Positions 12,264 to 24,816 are shown, numbered from the stretch's first letter. The stretch is DNA of 64,000 nucleotides from Paracentrotus lividus (GCA_940671915.1 CALNVZ010003425.1:39871087-39935086); one strand, 5' to 3'. Numbers and translations: made by a program. Notes: generated by a model not told the origin, from the letters alone.

Positions 12264-12940
12264 GGGGCCATAATTACCCCACGGGTTGGGGTATTTATGG
12301 CCCCTATTGTAATGACTGTATGAATTCAAAGATATTATGCTAATTAATTATGGTAATGTATAATAAATGTTGTTGGGTATTCCTAACACACTTATCAACC
12401 ATCGACAATGATTAAATCAATAATTGGTTCAGCCAAAATGTTGAAATTGTGCAATCAAAGCAATACATATATTTATGTACAAAATCGTACAAGTTAATGT
12501 CCCCATCTACGCTTATCTGCGCTTATACACTGTTTATGCATTGGGGGCCATAATTACCCCAAATGACATTTTCAATTTGATCCCCCTTTACAGCTCTACT
12601 ATTGAAGATATTCAGGTGGAAGTTTTTCTGTTGTGTTTTTTACTTCCTATTGTTTCAGTTTCAATCAATATTTCATCTTAAATGATTTTAATTAATGATA
12701 TCACACCCCACATAAAAAGCAGACTTGCCACTTTCCAACGAACAGAATTGTAATTGCCGTACATTTTAAGCTCCCCTAAGCACAAAATTTCATGCAAATG
12801 GCTTATTTTTCTCATATGATAGTAGGAAGAGTTTAGCTAGGCATGTGTTAAAATTAAATTATCATTGTGTAATGCAGCAAAGAATTATAAGATCTCAAAG
12901 ACAAAGGGGCCATAATTACCCCAGGGCCATAATTACCCCA
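12264..12940. repeat. Dispersed GGGCCATAATTACCCC motif
   Basis: GGGGCCATAATTACCCC occurs at 12264-12280, 12544-12560 and 12906-12922, and GGGCCATAATTACCCC at 12923-12938. A partly inverted phrase, GGGGTATTTATGGCCCC, is near 12288-12304. Confidence 0.85.
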
Positions 12941-13862
12941 GTCTCCCCTATATATTGAATTATAGCCTAATAGTAATTATCTTAGTTCATTGGCATAATG
13001 AGAAAAGGATTCTATTTTTAAGACTGCGCAAATTATTTTTAACCAAAAAACGAGGAATTTACAACCATTTTTTCTTGTTTGCACCACAGAAATATGAAAA
13101 TAATAGATTTTTGAGCTTCTATAATATTGAAGAATATCATGTAGGCATATTAAATATCTAAAATAGAGCCATGAATGATTGGCACGGGTAAAAATATATC
13201 ATTCAGCATGTTCAGTGAAATTTGGTATAGTTTGCATGCATGTATGTAGTCAGGGTGTGCCGCCTATGCCTCCCCCTATCATACCTATCACACCAGTATC
13301 ACCTTTTAATGTAATCTGGCAGTCTATTGCATATACGACAATATATTTCATCCTTGAATGGGATTTGTAAATATATAGGGACCCGGTACCCAGGTCAGTA
13401 GATTTGTGAAACTACAAGTCAGCTGAAAACCATCGATATATGGATGATTATTATATTAGGGTCATGGTCCTATTATTTCCTATGAATAGACCAGTAAGTG
13501 ATTTTGCTGTGTGTGCTTTCCTGGGGACAGAGTAACGATTGAGGTATTCAAGAAACAACATGTTATTAAAGAATGAACTACAAAATATGGAATCCAGTTT
13601 GCATACATTAAGTGTTGCTTTTTTGGGCAAGTCTCGAGCAAGCTTTCGTGTTGTCAATAATGACCTTCGTTTCAAAAGTTAGTGGGGAAAAAAAAATGGT
13701 CTTGTTGTTCCTATTTGCGACTTTGTCCTCAGTATGAAATTATAATCCAGGCAAAGCTCATTGCGGAGTCTGCATATTGGAGATTAAATTCACTTGTTGA
13801 ATACTGTGGCTACTTTGACTATACACACAGTGGATTATGGATATGTCTTGTCAGCTCTTTTT

Positions 13863-15030
13863 TATGTACACTTTCTGTGTAGATGATAACTCAAAAAATA
13901 ATGCATTAAACAATTTCAAATTTTCAGCAATTATAGATCATCATTAAGTCTCAGCACTAACTCATTTTCTTATCAGTTGCAATCACGTGACGTCATCTAG
14001 ACGCCATTTTGTAAAATCACATTATCAATCATTACTTCATAACTCATAATCATTGATTAATCATATTTAGTACACATAAATTTTAAATTGAAGCGCATAT
14101 TTTAGAACATAATGCGCGCGCGTACGTGCGCGCATTAAGAAATTAGGCGCGCGCAAAAATTTAAAATGTTCAAAATCACTTTATGGCTGAATTAGAGTAC
14201 GTTTCAGGTCATTTTAAGCATTTCAAGAAAAAATGCGCGCGGACGATTTTGCGCGCATTAATGCGCGTCAGCGAAGAATGCAGCTTGGGATCATTGATTT
14301 TTTGCTCTTAAAGTAATCTTGATAATATTTACAACAATTTGACACCATAATCACTACTTTTTAGACTATTCATAACGAAATGATGGTCTGTTCAAGTTGG
14401 AACTACGCGCACGCGAATTTTGTCAATTTTGCAAAAATATGCCATTTTTGGCCAAAAACATGCCTACACAAAATCCTGAATAATTCTTCGGGATCAACGG
14501 CAACCCCCAATTATCTTTTCAGATTTGGATAGAGTATGAGTTGTAGATGCGAGTTCATGCTTCATTTCCTACTTAACGTCATTGCAACATTATCATAATG
14601 GCTTCTAAACTCAAAATTTGGATTTGCGTTTCAAAATTACCGGTTGAAGTGTAATGACGACATAAACTTGGTACAAAGAGGATTGTTCGTCAGTAATTAT
14701 GCGCCGTTTCTCTTTCAAATGTTCAGTATGTTGTAGCTGAGACTTATTCCCTACAACATTGGAGCATTTACTTTGGTTTTACGCCCTGCATTGCAGTCTA
14801 AATTGGCGATTAAACTAAGAAGGCATGTCATTTCATCACATATGAAGTGTACATGTATTTTGCATTGGACAAGCCTTCTCATTAGGTGGTATGTACGTAT
14901 GTACATATCACCTCTTGTAATTTATTGTCCGAATCTTCTTTTTAGGTGGTATGTACGTACGTACATATCACCTCTTGTAATTGTCCGAATCTTCTTTTTT
15001 GTTTTCCTCCTCCTCCTCCTCTTTATTTTT
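13863..15030. repeat. 1.1 kb tandem unit, copy A
   Basis: Starts TATGTACACTTTCTGTGTAG and repeats from 15031 and 16133. It contains CG-rich alternating tracts (14111-14141, 14235-14265) and, at its 3' end, palindromic AGGTGGTATGTACGTA words (14885-14913, 14944-14973). Related sequence lies in the gene's upstream region at 43920-45600 and its inverted copy 31740-33440. Confidence 0.82.
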
Positions 15031-16132
15031 TATGTACACTTTTTGTGTAGATGATAACTCAAAAAATAATGCATTAAACAATTTCAAATTTTCAGCAATT
15101 ATAGATCATCATAAAGTCTCAGCACTAACTCATTTTCTTATCAGTTGCAATCACGTGACGTCATCTAGACGCCATTTTGTAAAATTACATTATCAATCAT
15201 AACTTCATAACTGATAATCATTGATTAATCATATTTAGTACACATGAACTTCAAATTGAAGCGCATCTTTTAGAACATAATGCGCGCGCGTAAGTACGCG
15301 CATTAAGGAATTACGTGCACGCAAAAATTTAAAATATTCAAAATCACTTTATGGCTGAATTAGAGTACGTTTCAGGTCATTTTAAGCATTTCAAGAAAAA
15401 ATGCGCGCGCCCGATTTTGCGCGCATTAATGCGCGTCGGCGAAGAATGCAGCTTGAGATCATTGATTTTTTTGCTCTTAAAGTAATCTTGATAATATTGA
15501 CAACAATTTGACACCATAATCATTACTTTTTAGACTATTCATAACCAAATGATGGTCTGTTCAAGTTGGAACTACGCGCACGCGAATTTTGTCAATTTTG
15601 CCATAATATGCCATTTTTGGCCAAAAACATGCCTACACAAAATCCTGAATAATTCTCCAGGATGAACGGCAACCCCCAATTATCTTTTCAGATTTGGATA
15701 GAGTATGAGTTGTAGATGCGATTTCGTACCTCATTTCCTACTTAACGTCATTGCAACATTATCATAATGGCTTCTAAACTCAAAATTTGGATTTGCGTTT
15801 CAAAATTACCGATTGAAGTTTAATGACGACATAAACTTGGTACAAAGAGGATTGTTCCTCCATAATTATGCGCCGTTTCTCTTTCAAATGTTCAGTATGT
15901 CGTAGCTGAGACAATTCCCTACAACATTGGCGCATTTACTTTGGTGTTACGCCCGGCATTGCAGTCTAAATTGGCGATCAAAGAAGGCATGTCATTTCAT
16001 CACATATGAAGTGTACATGTATTTTGCATTGGACAAGCCTTCTCATTAGGTGGTATGTACTTATGTACATATCACCTCTTGTAATTGCCGAATCTTCTTT
16101 TTTGTTTTCCTCCTCCTCCTCCTCTTTATTTT
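15031..16132. repeat. 1.1 kb tandem unit, copy B
   Basis: Same order of landmarks as copy A with scattered differences: ATGATAACTCAAAAAATAAT, the GCGCGCGCGT tract, CTTAACGTCATTGC, and the TC-rich tail TCCTCCTCCTCCT at its end. Confidence 0.82.
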
Positions 16133-16349
16133 TATGTACACTTTTTGTGTAGATGATAACTCAAAAAATAATGCATTAAACAATTTCAAATTTTCAGCAA
16201 TTATAGATCATCATAAAGTCTCAGCAATAACTCATTTTCTTATCAGTTGCAATCACGTGACGTCATCTAGACGCCATTTTGTAAAATTACATTATCATAA
16301 CTTCATAACTGATAATCATTGATTAATCATATTTAGTACACATAAACTT
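16133..16349. repeat. 1.1 kb unit, copy C, left piece
   Basis: The copy is cut at CACATAAACTT by insertion of the LINE and adjoining sequence, and resumes at about 20168 (CTTCAAATTGAAGCGC). Confidence 0.8.
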
Positions 16350-16551
16350 AGGATAGGATAGGATAGGATATAAACATTTATATAGCGCTCTCAGTTACTC
16401 ATAGTGAGTTTCACAGCGCTTTACACTGTTCAATATACATGTAAATAAATATCATAATCATTTACAGTCTTCAAGTTCTTCTTGAACACCTCCAGTGAAG
16501 GGGACAAGCGAACAAATCGTGGTAGTTCGTTCCACAGCCTAGGTCCAGCAA

Positions 16552-17882
16552 TCATATTAACGCATTGTCTCCGGATTTGCTGTTAGATCGTGGGACTTGT
16601 AGAAGGGTCCTGTCACTAGATGAACGTAGGCCATGTCTTGCAGACTGGTAAGGAATGATGAGCGAGCTTAAATAGGTAGGAGCCATTCCTTGCAAAAATT
16701 TAAAGACAATCATCAACATTTTGAACTCAATGCGTTGTCCAATCGGGAGCCAATGAAGTTCCCTGAGCAGAGGTGTGACATGATCATACTTGCGGACCTT
16801 GAAGATGAGCTTAGCTGCCATGCCCGATTCTGCACCCTCTGAAGACGCTGGATCTGAGAAGAATTGGCACCATAAAGCAAAGAATTACCATAGTCCAATC
16901 TAGATGAAATGATCGCTCGAACGGCGTCCACACATGCTTTCCTATCAATGAAAGGCCTGATACATGCTAAGTTCGATAGATGGTAATGCAATCGACGACA
17001 GAGGTCCGAAATGTGACTGTCCATCTTCAATGCGGAGTCAAACTGCATACCCAAGTTCTTCGCTGTCAAACCTGGTCTGATTGAAATGTCCGAAATGGCA
17101 AGAGTGACATCTTCTATATGCTGGCGAGATCGTGGACTAGAAATAACTAAGAACTCATTTTTCTCGGTATTGAGCTTCAGCATGTTAGCTTCCATCCACT
17201 TCTGCAAATGGTCGATGCAACTCGATAGCGTATGAAGGGCACGATTAACAGAATCAATGTTCTTTGGCTCTGCAAAAGCATATAGCGTAACATCATCAGC
17301 ATACGAATGGGAGTGCACCCCATCATACAACCTGATTATATCTGGCAGCGGATGGGTATACATGCTGAAAAGTTGCGGGCCAACTACAGACCCTTGCGGC
17401 ACACCGGAATCCAAGGACTGGGGAGTAGACAGTTCACGTGCTACTTTGCATCTGCTGAAGCGACGCGAAAGGTAAGAGTCAAACCAGGACTTAGCGGTGC
17501 CTTTAATGCAAAACACATTGGATAATCTGTCGAGCAAGATTTCATGGTCCACGGAGTCGAAAGCAGCCGATAGATCCAGCAAGACAACAAAGGCAACTCG
17601 TTTTTGATCCAAAGCCTGGAGAATATCATTTTTAACCTTTAACAGTGCCGTCTCCGTACTATGATGCTGTCGATACGCGGACTGACAATCTCTGTTCAGG
17701 TTATTTGATTCCAAGTGTTCCGACACCTGAGTCATAACTGCCTTCTCAATAACTTTGGACAGGAATGGAAGGTTCGAAACTGGACGATAGTTTCCAAGGT
17801 TATCCCGATCCAGATTGCTTTTCTTGATTATGGGTGTCACTATAGCTTCTTTCAGGCATCTTGGAAAGACTCCTGAATTCAT
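16552..17882 (-). pseudogene. LINE reverse transcriptase, frameshifted
   Basis: Read from 17882 down. NYRPVSNLPFLSKVIEKAV, then QSAYRQHHSTETALLKVKND, FVVLLDLSAAFDSVDHEILL, SGVPQGSVVGPQLFSMY and the catalytic HSYADDVTLYAF box are all present. These are the standard blocks of a non-LTR RT. A frameshift near 16800 moves the C-terminal AAKLIFKVRKYDHVTPLLRE and LHWLPIGQRIEFK segment into another frame. The N-terminal RT part (SCSLDPLPVWMLKENIG) is in a third frame at 18144-17800. RT would copy the element's RNA at the target site; this copy cannot make one continuous protein. Confidence 0.88.
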
Positions 17883-18140
17883 GCAGTGATGACTTCACAA
17901 TGGACATGACATATGGCAAGAACATGCCAATATTCTCCTTCAGCATCCATACCGGGAGAGGATCTAGAGAGCATGATTTGCTGGGTGCCAACATGATTAT
18001 CCTTCGAACTTTGTCCACAGTGATGGTTTCAAACTCTGAGAAATTGGCAATAGCAAATGGAAGACCTCCAGCATCGTTAACCTCTATTCTGCCCACAGGA
18101 ACACCTTCAACTTCTTTGGAAGATAGAGCTTCACGTATTT

Positions 18141-19170
18141 TCAAGACTTTTTCACCACCTTCTGATTGAAGTGAGCAGAAAATCTGTTTGCCAGATCATT
18201 AGCTGAGACATGGCCTGGAAGAACTGACGGAGATCTGTTCAAGAGAGAATTCAGGACGCGAAAAACTGTCTTGATGTCAGCGTCGCGCAGCTGATCTTTG
18301 TAGTACGAAGACTTCGCTTCAAGCACGAGTCTACTCAGAATATGAATCTGATCCAAGTACTTCTTGTAGTCCTCACATTTGCGACTCTTACGCCAGGATC
18401 GTTCAAGCCTACGTCGGATACGTCTAGCTTCATAGATTTCATCAGTATACCATGCTGGACGAGAACTCAATTTGTGCTTCCTTTCGCTGACAGGGCACAC
18501 ATCATCAAGGACTTTGGTTATGGCATTGTTAAAGAATGTAGTCTGGTCATCAGGTGGGCTATCAAACGGGAACTGCACAAATGCATCAGCAATCCTGGTT
18601 TCAAAGTCCTCTTTTTTCAAGCTGCGGTAATTTCGTGAGACAGACGTTATATACTGCATTTCTGGCTTAGCTATATCCAAAACAAAGCTGACAATATGAT
18701 GATCAGAGTAAGCTTTTTCATGTACTCTGTAGTATTTCACGAATGAATCATTGTTAGCTTTTGAGATGACTAAATCCAGGGTGTGGCCATGCTTGTGTGT
18801 AGAACCGTGAACATGCTGTTGAAGGCCAGCTTCCCCAAGAGATGACATGAACTGAACTGCATCAGGCTTAGCTAAAATGTCCACATGCACGTTGAAATCT
18901 CCAAGTAACAGGATTTTAAACGGACGTGTGGTGAGCTCTTTGACGAGCTCATCAAAATCATCCAGGAAATCACTAGTTCTACGGCCATTACGCATTGATG
19001 GTGGGGCCTATAGATCAATACATAACACACCGTCTTGGAAGGGTCCGTAACACATACTCGCTCGTAAGTATCATGCTCAGGCTCAATCTTCACAATACTC
19101 AGGTTAAGACCAGTCCTGTAGATAACAGCTACTCCCCCATGGGCATCATTCCTTCCTCGTGATGCATTGA
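18141..19170 (-). pseudogene. LINE endonuclease domain, N-terminally truncated
   Basis: Exonuclease-endonuclease-phosphatase (APE-type) domain. LLLGDFNVHVD supplies the conserved GDFN, GHTLDLVIS follows, and YSDHHIVSF supplies the SDH box. A frameshift near 18990 joins VCYVLIYRP to the rest. The first catalytic blocks are missing because the element is 5'-truncated. After the domain comes the linker toward the RT. Confidence 0.82.
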
Positions 19171-19180
19171 TGAAGGTACA

Positions 19181-20167
19181 TAATTATCAATTCTACTCTA
19201 TGTAAAATGTAAAGTTAACGTATACCAATGTGCGGCATTAAATCGTAATTAAACAAGGCGCGTCCATTATCTAAGAGGCCAGACGCAACGAAGTGACGTT
19301 GGAAATACGGCTGAGAAGCGCAGAAATCTATACAGCTGGCTGCAATAATAAATTAGCTCACAAAAACTCGCTTAAGAAGACTTCCCTGCAGCTGGAATGG
19401 AATTGTCCGTTCGGTTCAGCAATCTACTCGTACGTGGAGATGAAAGAAATTGATGAACTTTTATCATGTTGTTAGTTAATAGATTCTCCAGACCAGATGG
19501 AGGAAATACACATTTGGGCAAGCTTATAACATTATTGTAATGAAGTTGTAATCAGAATCTTTATTTCACATTGATTGATGTTCCAAACGATTATTGATAT
19601 AAGTAGTGATCTTGTCACCTCTTGCGAAGACGCCGTCCACATGCGATATGCATGTGATATGCGGAAATATCGACCCATCGAGTAAAGATTCTATTGTGAT
19701 AAGGTTCAAAGTGACAGGACTTTTTCTTAACCAATCGAAATGAATGTACCATCTTTGGAAAACTGAGAATTCAAGCTTTTAAAAACTGCTTGATCATTAA
19801 GGTGTAATATAATTATGCGTTATCCAGGAAGATGATTATGTGGCGTATGAGCTATTTTGAGAGCAAAATTGGCCATATTGTACAGGAATTTGATCTGACT
19901 AGGATTTCGAATTGACACAAGTGACAGGACTTTTTTTCCCCTTTGCAATAAGTTATTCCTATTTTTGAAAAAATCAGACTCTTAGCGTATTTATTCAAGT
20001 TGATCATTTCTTTGAAAAGGTAGTTGCTCGCCATAATCAAGAAAACAAAGTGAAAAAACTGTGCAAAATACAAAATGTCAATGGCAGCGTTCGCTTTGCG
20101 TAGAGTGATAGCGCCCTCTTCCTCTTAAGTTTACAACTAGAATTGATATGTAACCCAAAGGGTGTTG
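19181..20167. other. Unassigned insertion next to the LINE
   Basis: Lies between the LINE's broken 5' end and the resumption of copy C, so it came in with or beside the LINE. AGTGACAGGACTTTTT occurs at 19709 and 19920. No protein domain recognised on either strand. Confidence 0.45.
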
Positions 20168-21530
20168 ACCTCTTCAAATTGAAGCGCATCTTTTAGAACA
20201 TAATGCGCGCGCGTAAGTACGCGCATTAAGGAATTACGCGCGCGCAAAAATTTAAAATATTCAAAATCACTTTATGGCTGAGTACGTTTCAGGTCATTTT
20301 GGGCATTTCAAAAAAAAATGCGCGCGCACGATTTTGCGCGCATTAATGCGCGTCGGCGAAGAATGCAGCTTGAGATCATTGATTTTTTGCTCTTAAAGTA
20401 ATCTTGATAATATTGACAACAATTTGACACCATAATCACTACTTTTTAGACTATTCATAACCAAATGATGGTCTGTTCAAGTTGGAACTACGCGCACGCG
20501 AATTTTGTCAATTTTGCCAAAATATGCCATTTTGTGGCCAAAAACATGCCTACACAAAATCCTTAATAATTCTCCAGGATGAACGGCAACCCCAATTATC
20601 TTTTCAGAGTTGGATACACCATCAATTGCAAATACATTTTCTTGGCGTCAAAAATTGTCGCCAAATGAGCCGTGGCTGGTCTCAAATTGAAGAGCGTCAT
20701 GTTTCTAACAAAAAATAATTTGACAGCCTATTTGATAAATGCTTTTAACAGGTTGAAAATTTTTAAAAACCGGTGCGTCAAAATCTTAAAATGCTCAAAA
20801 TCACCCCATATTCATACACAGTATGTTTCAGGCCATTTCAAGCATTTTGAAAGTTTCCGCGCGCCCGTGCGCGCTCTTTGTAAATCGCGTAAAACTCGGA
20901 ATTTTTTTCTTGAGTGGCAATTTAAACACTTCTCTTAGGAGTTTCTATATATTTTAAATCGTTTCCAGCCTAACATACGGTCGCACGCGCTCATCAAATT
21001 TCAAAATCCTCGCGTGCGTCAATGGGGCATATAACGCATAAACATAACAAAACATACGTCTTTATAATCCTCCATAGCAGAGAGGTCAAAACCCTATTTA
21101 TTTTTTAACATGTTCTCAAAGTTTATGACATAGTAAATATAATCCACTAATGAAATGTGGAGTCTAAGGAATAAAACATCGGCATATTCTCATGCAAACC
21201 CAAAATTTCCTTCTTTTTTTTTCTTTTTTTTCAATCCAAATTAAAATCCAAACGTAGTTAACATGAGCATAAATATTGGTTGATTTTCTCCCAAATGCTT
21301 TTCATCAGTTGAATTGTAAAAGGTAACTAAATGTAAATTCATCACATTACACATTTCATTTTCTTCTTTTTCAAAGAGTTTATTTCACTCTCTCTGTCCG
21401 TTTCACTTTTGTTCTCTCTCTCTCCAATTACCTATTGCTGCATACTTGTTTGCATTACACATACATATCACCGATAATTGTACGCATTATAATTATTTTT
21501 TTATTTGTTTTATATAATTGATGAAATTAC
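20168..21530. repeat. 1.1 kb unit, copy C, right piece, extending toward a gene-upstream match
   Basis: Continues copy C. From about 20600 it follows the upstream sequence of the ACOT/BAAT-like gene (compare 44780-45600), up to GATAATTGTACGCATTATAA near 21472-21491. It ends before any exon 1 match, so it is a promoter-side fragment without its gene. Confidence 0.7.
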
Positions 21531-21669
21531 ACGTATATGTCATGAATGGGTAAAAACAATATGAAGAAAGGGAACGTGATCCAACCACGGCTGGAATAGG
21601 CTTCCTTCCATTATCAAAACATGTTAACTATTTTATTAGGAAGGATTTATTTATTTCTTTATTAATTGA

Positions 21670-23376
21670 CAGGGCCGTCACCAGCTTTTTTCTAGGGGAG
21701 GTGCGTTTCGGAGTCAATATCCATTTTAGGGGGCCGGGCGAAGCGACCAGGACCGCGTGAGCCTAGCGAGCGAGCAGGGGGGGGGGGGTGTTAGAGGGGG
21801 TGTCTCACGGCACCTCTTATACACCATGAGATTTTTCGTTTTTTCGCAATGAAAAAAAGGTAATTCCTTTTATGATGTAGGCCTAAACATGTGAGCGCGA
21901 AGCCCGAGAGGAGAGCTTTCTGTATATCGACTTTGAAGAAAAAGAATTTCGTTTAACCATTGTTTTGTGCCTTGTTTGCGAGCGCCAAGCGCGAGCCGAA
22001 AATTTGGCCTTATAACCACATGAAGCATTGTTATTTTTACACATTATTGTGCGACATACTTCTTAATTAAAGGTCTGTTTATAATGTTCTAAATAAATGT
22101 CTTATATCATTTCTGAACGAACGTGATGAAGTCAGTGTATTATGTTTGATCATTGTCTTCTATTTGCTTGCGACGCGAAGCGCGAGCCGGAAATTTTGCC
22201 TTATAATGACTTTTTTTTTAAAGTCCCACGAGCTGATAATCACCGCCCTTTAACAAAATGCGAGAGCGCAAGCGAAATTAAATCCCATATAAAGATGTTC
22301 AATGTAAATGATTGTAGTCTCTTTCGGGAAATGATAATTCCTTTTTTAAGCATACAACAACACGAAGCGGGGCAAAAAGCTTTCAAAATAATTATACCTA
22401 TTTGAAGAAAGAATATTTTGTTTATTAATTGTCTTATTTTTTTTTTGGTTGGCGAGCGCGAAGCGCGGGCCGCAAATTTGGTACATAACAACATGAAGGT
22501 ATTGTATTTCACACAATTTTCCCCTTACTTCTTTTAAATTCCTTTAGGAGCTGATAACCCCCGCCCTTTGACAAATGCGAGCGCCAAGCGCGAATGAAAA
22601 TCACATTGGTTAGTAGTATATAAATTTAATGTTTGTAATCCCTTTCTGAATATGATGATGATTTTTGTAAGCATACAAGCGCGAAGCGCGAGCGGAAAAT
22701 CGTACGTAGAGAACTGAAAACGAAGTATTAATCATTGCTTTTGTTGTTTTTTATTTCCAAAGTTTATAGCATACATGCATGCCCAACATTTTTTGTTATA
22801 ATGAAACTGAATGCAGGCAGTTAAAACTTTTTTTTCAACTAACTGACTAAAGCATTCTCCTAAAATTGATGATAATTTTTGTAATAGAATTAGACAACCA
22901 TAGGAGAGAGCGAAAAAATAAAAATAATGCAATTTCTTTAGCATTTAGGAGTCATCAAATTTATTTGTAACTCTATCTTAAAAGAAATGTAGGCCTAATC
23001 CTTAGAGAAAAAAAGTTTCGAGGGCGAAGCGAGAGAAAAATTACGTAATTTGGAGATATGTCGGGTGCTGCAGGGATATGATGTCCAAAGAAGGAGCGGA
23101 GAGCAAAATACTACAACTTTATATCTCTATCACATTTCGAATTAGTGCGCCGGTTAGTCTTGATAGGTGCCGGTGTTCGAAACAAGCGGGACTGATTAGT
23201 ACCCCCCGCACCCACCGCACCCCCTCCCCTGGCGACGACCATATATATTTTTTGCTCCTCTTTCGCATCCCTCTTTTTTTCTCTCTCTTTCTTCTCTTTT
23301 CCCTTTTTTTTTTTTTTTTTTTTGTTCTGAAGGGGGGTGTGTTCGCACCCTCCGACCCCCCCTGGCGACGGCCCTG
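21670..23376. mobile_element. hAT-like non-autonomous element
   Basis: Ends CAGGGCCGTCACCAG and CTGGCGACGGCCCTG are inverted, and CAGGGCCGTCGCCAG is a known hAT-type terminus. ATTGA borders both ends (21665-21669 and 23377-23381), though a full 8-base duplication is not evident. The interior carries repeated GCGAGCGCGAAGCGCGAGC words at about 21770, 21894, 21979, 22170, 22453, 22579, 22677 and 23022. A TC-rich and T-run tract lies at 23260-23322. No transposase. Confidence 0.7.
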
Positions 23377-23780
23377 ATTGATAAAACAATACTCTGCATC
23401 TAATCAGTCAATATCGCAGCTTCCTGAAAGTTGAAATAACAGGAAGTTATTTCCGAATCAAAGGAAACATATTTTGGTGCAAACAAACTTGAATGTCTCC
23501 ACGTTTATCCTGATGCTTTTAAAATTCTGTTTTTTTTTTTTTTTTCTTTAATTGGGGTTTAACATATTCCTGACGTGTCAGGATTTCGTTCCCTCCCCCT
23601 CTTTACGTTAATAATTACATTTACGTACGTTAATTACAATAGGGGATTTTCGAATTGTGTCGAGGTTGAGAGTTTATACAACGATTTCTGGACAAATAAT
23701 AATTATATCCTATAATAGTTGCTTGAGTGCTCTGGTCGATAGGCTGAACTTAACTTAAAATGCTTCGTTCGGCCGACCAG
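23377..23780. other. Non-coding sequence
   Basis: A T run at 23530-23544 and a small inverted pair GGTCG / CGACC (23733 and 23774). Nothing else supported. Confidence 0.4.
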
Positions 23781-24816
23781 TCGAGAGCAAAGAGTAGCAG
23801 GATATATTGGAACTCCATTCGTAAAGAAGGCGCCATTATTTTTTCTTATTATTTGTGAAAAGATTCAATTTTTTTTTTTTTTTCTTTATACCTCAAAAGA
23901 GGGGTTTATTCAATAATTCTTCCTGCATAACATTGATAACAATCAATACAATCATGGTAATGATTAACAATGTAGGCTTTTCTTTTCTTTACATAATTTT
24001 CTCATTTACAATGATATTTTCGATTTCACTTTCAAAGATATATCTCAGTCTAAGTTTGCGAGTATCAAACATAAGATTCAATTGTTACCCTCTCATCCTC
24101 ATAGAGGCAGCATGTCTATAAGAGTTAGTAAGAAAAAAGTCTCATTATTAGTTGTCTTTAGTAGAGCGGATTAGCCGAATAATTGTGCAATTTTTGACTA
24201 AAGCATGAAATTCTATACCAATATATGTACATGCATAACTTTCATTTTTAAGATCGGGAGGTAAGTCAGGTTTGACCTCTGATGACCTCCAGAGGTCAAT
24301 GACCTTAAAATATCAAAATTTTGATATTGGCGTCAATTCCTTGTGAATGACATGGTAGTAATAAAGGAAACATGCATTCATGTTACAATCAAGTATTATG
24401 GTTATATCTCAATTTGCAGAGACATCTCCGATCTTTTTTTTCCGTCGCGGAGACGTTTCAGAGAAAGTCTCCGAGACAATTTTCAATACCGTCTCAAAGT
24501 AGTCCAAGCCGTCTCCAAAACTCGAGGGGCGTCTCCATGACAAATCTATACCACATGACGAATCTAAACCACTTGACAAATCTTCCACAAGTCACGGGGA
24601 CGTCTCCGAGACATCTCAGAGACGTCTCCGCGACAAGTTTCGAAACCATCTCCAAGCCATTTCCAAACAGCCTCAAGAAGTCCAAATCCGTCTCAAAGTA
24701 GTTTCGGGATTCTGAGACTCATGAAACTTCTGGTGACTGAGGAGACGTCTTGGAAACGTCTCAGAGACTCTCTGCGACAAGTTCAAAACGTCTCCAGGCG
24801 TTTCCAAACCGTCTCA
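23781..24816. repeat. 1 kb direct duplication flanking an N gap, copy 1
   Basis: Starts TCGAGAGCAAAGAGTAGCA and repeats at 25400-26444. It holds an AGGTCA palindrome (24293) and most of a GTCTC-rich MITE. Copy 1 continues past 24816 to the MITE's other end and into 24817-25374, which is the reverse complement of about 38253-38800. Confidence 0.85.

Larger units (their letters stand above)
11370..13862. other. Non-coding sequence with microsatellites and a repeated motif
   Basis: No gene was recognised. It contains the (CA)n and poly(A) tracts at 11867-11947 and the GGGCCATAATTACCCC copies at 12264, 12544, 12906 and 12923. Confidence 0.5.
16351..19180 (-). mobile_element. CR1/L2-type LINE, 5'-truncated and frameshifted
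   Basis: On the - strand the 3' end is AGCGCTATATAAATG followed by a (TATCC)n tail (16350-16370), usual for CR1/L2-type elements. The coding part lies in several frames. From 5' to 3': endonuclease (19170-18141), linker and RT start (18144-17800), RT core (17882-16713), RT C-terminus (16821-16552). The element lacks its 5' part, because the endonuclease begins at GGVAVIYRTGLNLS. It sits inside copy C of the 1.1 kb unit. Confidence 0.85.

Noticed and set aside
14981..15202. Ser-run open frames at 14773-15202 and 16050-16322
   Set aside because: TCC microsatellite at the junctions of the tandem unit; repeated non-coding sequence.
24372..24701. Open frames on both strands across 24343-24701 and 25823-26360
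   Set aside because: They are readings through GTCTC/GAGAC-rich MITE sequence, open in several frames on both strands, with repeat-like composition.
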